NCBI GenBank assembly: GCA_007128525.1
Contig: SKXG01000006.1
Span: 1-11,514, forward strand
DNA length: 11,514 nucleotides
Direction: 5' to 3'
Source of the DNA: Pseudomonadales bacterium
Lineage (GTDB): Bacteria; Pseudomonadota; Gammaproteobacteria; Pseudomonadales; Azotimanducaceae
Shown here: piece by piece, positions 7,816 to 11,514 of the stretch
Position numbering within the stretch: the stretch's first letter is position 1
Layout of the letters: every line of letters begins with the position of its first letter
The notes under the pieces: model-generated
Told to the model about the DNA's origin: nothing
Seen by the model: the letters and a program-made list of their open reading frames with translations, nothing else
Databases searched by the model: none
Program-made: the position numbers and the translations under genes

Positions 7816-7822
7816 GGGGTGA
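7816..7822 (+). promoter_or_regulatory. Shine-Dalgarno of the microprotein ORF, partly in a possible hairpin
   Basis: GGGGTGA ends 3 bases before ATG 7826, so its GGGG core is 6 bases from the start codon, which is good placement. GGGGT (7816-7820) is also the exact reverse complement of ACCCC at 7799-7803, so a 5-bp stem with a 12-base loop could cover the ribosome binding site. Confidence 0.55.
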
Positions 7823-7825
7823 GTG

Positions 7826-7933
7826 ATGCATGAACACAATGAAACGGCGGCCCGGCTGATTGCCTGGGGCAGTCCTTATCTGGTTTGGAGCTTTCTTGGC
7901 CTGATCGGTGCCGGCCTGTGGTGGCTGGGCTGA
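7826..7933 (+). CDS. Hypothetical 35-aa single-helix membrane microprotein
   Basis: ATG 7826 to TGA 7931-7933 encodes 35 residues. The N-terminus is polar (MHEHNETAAR), and the rest is one hydrophobic segment, residues 11-35, ending in PYLVWSFLGLIGAGLWWLG. It contains Pro17, four Trp residues and a small-residue patch GLIGAG (25-30) of a kind that packs against other helices. The Shine-Dalgarno GGGGTGA is well placed. The ORF begins 54 bases after pgaD on the same strand and ends before the convergent gene block. The predicted product is an inner-membrane peptide with a short N-terminal tail. I do not recognise a family. Context suggests co-expression with pgaABCD and possibly an accessory role in the PgaCD synthase, which is inference. 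Short ORFs with a hydrophobic run can arise by chance, so expression needs proof. Confidence 0.55.
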   Translation: MHEHNETAARLIAWGSPYLVWSFLGLIGAGLWWLG

Positions 7934-7949
7934 CGACCCGCTGCGGTCG
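7934..7949. terminator. Possible hairpin between convergent genes
   Basis: CGACC (7934-7938) and GGTCG (7945-7949) form a 5-bp stem with a 6-base loop directly after the microprotein stop and 8 bases before the convergent gene's stop. There is no T-run on either side, so intrinsic termination is doubtful. Confidence 0.2.
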
Positions 7950-7957
7950 CGCTACGC

Positions 7958-8392
7958 TTACCAGCTGCGACGCGCTTCCGCGCTGTAGGATAGTGGGGCT
8001 GGTGGTGGCGCGCACAGCGGCGTCTGCTGCAGCAACCATTTGACGGCCATGCCGTAATCATCAAACAGTTCTGTGGCCGGCAAATTGCAGGCGACCCGGT
8101 AAATCTCAGCCAGCACTGTCGCATCAGCATGGCCGTCGACGACTACGGCGATGGCATGCTGGATTCGCGGGCGGTACTGATCAACCAGAAACCGCACGAA
8201 GGGCTCAGTAGCTTCGAAATTCGATTTTAGCCGCATGCCGCGCAAGTCGATCAGCTGCGGCCACTCCCACGGGAAGTCCTGCTCGTTCAGCAGATTTTTG
8301 GCTTGCTGGAACAGGTCGATCAGTTCGACATCATCCCGCACCTGAACCGCAGACAGTTCGTCTGCGGTGTTGATTGCATACTGAATCGGCAC
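7958..8392 (-). CDS. STAS/SEC14-like small cytoplasmic protein, function unknown
   Basis: The frame ends at TAA (7958-7960) and has no ATG near its N-terminus. GTG 8392 gives 144 residues beginning PIQYAINTADEL after the initiator, with GGGTG (8397-8401) 4 bases upstream. TTG 8410 would add six residues. The sequence has no membrane segment or signal peptide. A central IDLRGM stretch (the strand typical of STAS-like folds), alternating helices and strands, and the closing FDDYGMAVKWLL resemble small proteins of the SpoIIAA-like STAS/SEC14 group, which often end in a similar acidic-then-Trp helix. A Pro-rich, probably disordered tail follows (APPPAP). Family assignment is by eye and the biochemical role is unknown. 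The gene lies 113 bases downstream of the UspE-like gene on the same strand, so co-transcription is possible. Confidence 0.6.
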   Translation of the reverse strand: MPIQYAINTADELSAVQVRDDVELIDLFQQAKNLLNEQDFPWEWPQLIDLRGMRLKSNFEATEPFVRFLVDQYRPRIQHAIAVVVDGHADATVLAEIYRVACNLPATELFDDYGMAVKWLLQQTPLCAPPPAPLSYSAEARRSW

Positions 8393-8505
8393 CGTACACC
8401 CGTGGCTCAAGGCTGTGGATGCAGTGTAGGTGGCGGCTTCGGATGGCAGTGTGCGGTCCGTCTCACTCCGGCGCCGGGATATGTGCGGGCTTGTAATGCT
8501 TACGG

Positions 8506-9393
8506 TCAGGGCTTGAGCGCAAGTACGTCACTCCGGGCCTTGGTCAGCACCTTCTCGGCCGAGTTGCCGATCACCAGTGCGCTGAGGCCCGTTCGCGCGG
8601 TGGTGCCCATGACCATCAGGTCTGCCTTGAGCCGGGATGACAGGCGGTTTACGGCATGACCAACCTTGCCCATCGGCGTATGAACCCGCTCCGGCGGAAT
8701 GCCATAGTCGGCCACCATGGCCTGCAGGCGCGTCTGGGCATTGGCCTGCGCATCACTTTGAAAGCCTCGCGGATCCTTGATCTCGAGATCGCTGAGTATC
8801 TTTGGTACGTCGATTGCGTAGACACAATGGACTTCGCCGTCGTAGAGATCGGCAAAGAACTGTGCCGACTGCAGAACCAGACGATTCAGCTTTTCGTGCG
8901 CACGGTCGTCGGTCCGCATGTCCATGGCGGCCAGAATTCTGGGTTTGCGTTTCCAGGGGTTGTCCGTGCAGAGCAGAACCGGCGTCGGGCAGCTGCGCAA
9001 CAACTGCCAGTCGGTTGGCGTGTGCAGCAACGTCTGGCTTTGATGAATGGACTTCAGCACCAGGTCGTAGGATTTCTCCTTGACCTGCTCGTTAACCCAG
9101 CCGGCGATGTCTTTGGTCCAGACCACTTCCAGGCTGATGTCCTTGAACACGCCTTTGGCGTCGAGCACCAGGTCGCGCAGCCATTGCGTGCGCTGGCGAA
9201 CGATCTCCTTGCGGATTGCCCGGCGTTGGTGCGTTTCGAAGATGTCCTTCTGGTCGTACATGGCATGGTAGGCGAAGGCGCAGAGCTGCAGATGCGCGCC
9301 GGTCTTCTCCTGCAGTGCGAACGCCCGCTTGAGCGCGATCTGCTCATGCTTGGGCTTGTCGATAATGACCAGAATGTTTTCGATGTTCTTCAC
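8506..9393 (-). CDS. uspE: UspE-like tandem universal stress protein
   Basis: The 295-residue product consists of two universal stress protein domains, about residues 1-145 and 150-295, each starting with the characteristic strand (NILVIIDKPK and RILAAMDMR). Length and tandem layout match E. coli UspE (316 aa). Domain 2 ends with VMGTTARTGLSALVIGNSAE (261-280), which resembles the UspE ending with GRTG and LGNTAE. The classic Usp ATP-binding pattern G-x2-G-x9-G-(S/T) is altered here: Ala replaces the second Gly and Asn the final Ser/Thr, so ATP binding by this loop is uncertain. It is a cytoplasmic protein; in E. coli UspE is linked to stress survival and motility/adhesion. The start is GTG 9393 (rc of CAC at 9391-9393) with AAGGGG about 5 bases upstream. 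It is preceded by 124 bases after cysK, enough for its own promoter. Confidence 0.85.
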   Translation of the reverse strand: MKNIENILVIIDKPKHEQIALKRAFALQEKTGAHLQLCAFAYHAMYDQKDIFETHQRRAIRKEIVRQRTQWLRDLVLDAKGVFKDISLEVVWTKDIAGWVNEQVKEKSYDLVLKSIHQSQTLLHTPTDWQLLRSCPTPVLLCTDNPWKRKPRILAAMDMRTDDRAHEKLNRLVLQSAQFFADLYDGEVHCVYAIDVPKILSDLEIKDPRGFQSDAQANAQTRLQAMVADYGIPPERVHTPMGKVGHAVNRLSSRLKADLMVMGTTARTGLSALVIGNSAEKVLTKARSDVLALKP

Positions 9394-9433
9394 CGGTTCC
9401 CCTTCACGGTTCTCTTACTGCCTTGGTTTTGTT

Positions 9434-9465
9434 CCTGCCAAAGTGCACGATAACAGTCTGGCAGG
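9434..9465. repeat. 7-bp inverted repeat upstream of the UspE-like gene
   Basis: CCTGCCA (9434-9440) and TGGCAGG (9459-9465) are exact reverse complements with an 18-base spacer that itself holds the palindrome GTGCAC (9443-9448). The element sits 41 bases upstream of the usp start and 53 bases after the cysK stop. It may be a regulator site for usp or a post-cysK hairpin; with no T-run it is a poor terminator. Confidence 0.3.
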
Positions 9466-9517
9466 GGCGCATCAGTCTGGACTTTCCCTTATCTACCCTG
9501 GGTGGCAATTGTCGGCT

Positions 9518-10474
9518 TCAGACCCGGGTGGAGAGCCACTCATCATCTGAGCCGGCACTGATGTCCTCGAACATGAATGTCGACAGATAGCGTTCACCGG
9601 TGTCGGCGATCATGACCAGCATGTTGCTGTCCGGTTCCGCCCGCTCTGCCACGGCCAGGGCAGCGGCCAGTGTGCCACCCCCGGAGATGCCGGTGAGTAT
9701 GCCCTCATGCTTGGCCAGGTGCAGCGCCATGTCGCGTGCCAGTTCATCATCGACGGGCACGATGTGATCGGCGAGTTCCTGATTCAATACCGGTGGAATG
9801 AAGTCCGGGGCCCAGCCCTGAATCCGGTGTGGCGCCCACTGGTTGCCGGACAGCAGGCTGGCGCCGGCCGGCTCGGCGACGACGATCTTCAGCTCCGGAC
9901 GCGCCAGCTTCAGGATCTCGCCGGCGCCGGTAAGGGTGCCGCCGGTGCCCCAGGCGGTGACCCAGTAGTCGAGCCGGTGGCCGGCAAAGTCGCGCAGGAT
10001 CTCAGGCCCAGTTGTCTGGCGGTGATACTCGGGGTTGGCCGGGTTCTCGAACTGTCGGGCCAGATACCAGCCATGCTTCTCAGCCAGCTCGGCGGCCTTG
10101 CGCACCATGCCGGTTTCGCGCTCTTCAGCCGGGGTCAGGATCACCTTGGCACCGAGGGCACGCATCAGCTTGCGGCGCTCCACCGAGAACGTTTCGACCA
10201 TGGTGGCCACAAAGGGGTGTCCCATAACGGCGCAAACCATGGCCAGTGCGATGCCGGTATTGCCGGAGGTGGCTTCCACAACGGTCTGGCCAGGCTTCAA
10301 CTCCCCCTGGTCCCGAGCCTTGCGAATGATGGCATAGGCCAACCGGTCCTTGACCGAGCCCATGGGATTGAAGGCCTCGACTTTGGCATAGATGTTGATG
10401 TTGGACGGCCCTGTCCGGTTCAGTTTGACCACCGGGGTATTGCCGATGGTGCTCAAGATATTCTGGTGCAGCAT
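9518..10474 (-). CDS. cysK: Cysteine synthase (O-acetylserine sulfhydrylase)
   Basis: This is a PLP-dependent beta-family (fold type II) enzyme that makes L-cysteine from O-acetylserine and sulfide in the cytoplasm. From ATG 10474 it has 318 residues, the usual length. The start context ILSTIGNTPVVKL is characteristic. NPMGSVKDR carries the PLP Schiff-base Lys42; TSGNTG (69-74) is the substrate-loop/phosphate region; NPANPEYHRQTTGPEI, GTGGTLTGAG and GERYLST follow in family order. GGGAG (10480-10484) is 5 bases upstream of ATG 10474. A longer in-frame start at 10567 would add 31 residues lacking family features, so it is rejected. The ISGGGTLAAAL stretch differs from the ISSGAAVAAAL of E. coli CysK, so this may be a CysK paralogue subclass; cysM and cystathionine beta-synthase are less likely alternatives. 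Confidence 0.87.
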   Translation of the reverse strand: MLHQNILSTIGNTPVVKLNRTGPSNINIYAKVEAFNPMGSVKDRLAYAIIRKARDQGELKPGQTVVEATSGNTGIALAMVCAVMGHPFVATMVETFSVERRKLMRALGAKVILTPAEERETGMVRKAAELAEKHGWYLARQFENPANPEYHRQTTGPEILRDFAGHRLDYWVTAWGTGGTLTGAGEILKLARPELKIVVAEPAGASLLSGNQWAPHRIQGWAPDFIPPVLNQELADHIVPVDDELARDMALHLAKHEGILTGISGGGTLAAALAVAERAEPDSNMLVMIADTGERYLSTFMFEDISAGSDDEWLSTRV

Positions 10475-10479
10475 GATGG

Positions 10480-10484
10480 CTCCC
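10480..10484 (-). promoter_or_regulatory. Shine-Dalgarno that decides the cysteine synthase start
   Basis: On the minus strand GGGAG lies 5 bases before ATG 10474. It supports the 318-residue form that begins just before the conserved ILSTIGNTP over the longer in-frame form. Confidence 0.6.
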
Positions 10485-10572
10485 GTATCTGCTGGCCCGG
10501 TTCCTCGGGCTGGTTTCGAGTCAGTCTTACCATATTGGCAGGGCAATGCAATCTGGCAGTGCGCCACTGTGC

Positions 10573-11508
10573 TTATGTTGGGGCATCTTGCCGTTCACCG
10601 GCTGCCAGAAACTGCCGGATCTCCTCGACGCCCTGCTCGGCGCTGTCCACATACCGGATCAGGCCAAGATCTGCTTCCGCGATCATGCCTTCTTCGACTA
10701 GCGCTTCGAAGTCGATGATCCGCTGCCAGTATTCGCGGCCAAACAGCAGTACCGGCATGGCGCTGATCTTTCCGGTCTGGAGCAGCGTCAGGGTCTCGAA
10801 CAGCTCATCCAGAGTGCCAAACCCGCCCGGAAACACCACCAGCGCCCGGGCACGCATCAGGAAGTGCATCTTCCGCAGTGCAAAGTAGTGAAACTGAAAA
10901 CAGAGCTGCGGGCTGATGTAGGGATTGGGCTGCTGTTCCAGCGGCAGCACGATGTTCAGGCCGATGCTGGGCGCGCCGGCATCAGCCGCACCACGATTGG
11001 CGGCTTCCATGATGCCGGGTCCACCGCCGGTTACAATGACCTGCTGCAGTTCGCCGCTGAACTGCTCCGAGATCAGCCGGCCGAAGTGGCGGGCCTCGAC
11101 GTAGTAGTGGGCCCGCGCCAGTATGCGTTCGCAGCGGGTCTTGTGGCGCACAAGGCGGGCGTCGTCAGGAGACTTGTCGAGCGCATGGCAGGCGGCCTGG
11201 AAGTCGGCCTGCGCCTGCTCTGGCGAGGGAATCCTGGCACTGCCAAACACAACAATGGTGTTGTGTATGTCCTGCTCATTGAGAGTCAGTTCGGGTTTCA
11301 GCAGTTCCAGTTGCAGACGCACCGGGCGCAGCTCGTCGCGGGTCAGAAACTCTTGATCGGTGTAGGCGAGCCGGTAACTGGGCGAACGGGTCTGCGGTGT
11401 GTCATCGTCGATCTCGGCCGTGCGCGCGTCCTCGCTGGCACTGGGGAAGAGTGCCCGGCGCCCGGGGCGCTGTCCCGGGGGCTTGGGACGCTCAGGGGAA
11501 TCCGACAT
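10573..11508 (-). CDS. LOG-family nucleotide 5'-monophosphate phosphoribohydrolase
   Basis: The 311-residue cytoplasmic protein (from ATG 11508) belongs to the LOG/lysine-decarboxylase-like family. It has a Rossmann-type core with GGGPGIMEAANRGA (161-174), an RKMHF stretch (from Arg212) and the signature PGGFGTLDE (227-235), whose Arg and Glu residues are catalytic in characterised members. These release the base from nucleoside 5'-monophosphates, including cytokinin precursors in plants and some bacteria. The first 60 or so residues are charged, Pro-rich and probably disordered, and an additional helical region precedes IVVFGSARIPSP at about 86-97; this extended form is common in proteobacteria. 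Without 'lysine decarboxylase' activity being shown, that older label should be avoided. A TTG at 11514 is in frame and the gene may extend past the window edge, where no ribosome site can be checked. It lies 98 bases upstream of cysK on the same strand. Confidence 0.83.
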   Translation of the reverse strand: MSDSPERPKPPGQRPGRRALFPSASEDARTAEIDDDTPQTRSPSYRLAYTDQEFLTRDELRPVRLQLELLKPELTLNEQDIHNTIVVFGSARIPSPEQAQADFQAACHALDKSPDDARLVRHKTRCERILARAHYYVEARHFGRLISEQFSGELQQVIVTGGGPGIMEAANRGAADAGAPSIGLNIVLPLEQQPNPYISPQLCFQFHYFALRKMHFLMRARALVVFPGGFGTLDELFETLTLLQTGKISAMPVLLFGREYWQRIIDFEALVEEGMIAEADLGLIRYVDSAEQGVEEIRQFLAAGERQDAPT

Positions 11509-11514
11509 GGTCAA

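Noticed and set aside
10557..10569. CAGTG-CGC-CACTG hairpin between the LOG gene and cysK as a terminator
   Set aside because: The stem is only 5 bp with no T-run downstream on the minus strand. The gap could equally be read through into cysK.
9707..10888. A 393-codon plus-strand open frame opposite cysK and the LOG gene
   Set aside because: It spans two genes with clear enzyme signatures on the other strand and the intergenic gap, and its translation is Gly/Gln/Arg-rich without domains.

Overview
The window is GC-rich, densely coding bacterial DNA, most likely from the chromosome of a gammaproteobacterium. The main pointers are a complete pgaABCD operon of the Escherichia coli type with strong protein-level similarity, and a UspE-type tandem universal stress protein. 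Genus cannot be fixed from the sequence. No insertion sequence, prophage gene, tRNA, rRNA or CRISPR array is visible.

Layout. (1) Positions 1-1097, minus strand: the N-terminal two thirds or so of a PQQ-type beta-propeller lipoprotein resembling polyvinyl-alcohol dehydrogenase; its 3' end lies outside the window. (2) Positions 1098-1381: a divergent intergenic region with two dyads, one GC-mixed and close to the PQQ gene, one in an AT-rich island. (3) Positions 1382-7771, plus strand: pgaA, pgaB, pgaC and pgaD, with consecutive genes overlapping by 1, 7 and 4 bases. (4) Positions 7772-7933: a perfect CRP-type palindrome directly after the pgaD stop, then a 35-codon ORF with a good Shine-Dalgarno that encodes a single-helix membrane peptide. 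(5) Positions 7958-11508, minus strand and convergent with pga: in transcription order a LOG-family nucleotide hydrolase, a cysteine synthase (cysK-like), a UspE-like stress protein and a small STAS/SEC14-like protein.

How the genes work together. PgaC and PgaD form the inner-membrane synthase that polymerises and translocates poly-beta-1,6-N-acetylglucosamine (PNAG), in E. coli under c-di-GMP control. PgaB, a periplasmic lipoprotein, partially deacetylates the polymer and carries a glycosidase-like domain. PgaA is the TPR-plus-barrel outer-membrane exporter. The operon is intact, with the expected motifs visible in PgaB and PgaC, so the organism can be expected to make a PNAG-type biofilm exopolysaccharide. 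The minus-strand genes are general metabolism and stress genes with no visible tie to pga.

The most unusual part is the tail of the pga operon. The window's PgaC is shorter at its N-terminus than E. coli PgaC and appears to lack one N-terminal hydrophobic segment, PgaD carries a long acidic tail, and a one-helix microprotein is encoded just downstream beside a perfect CRP-like site.
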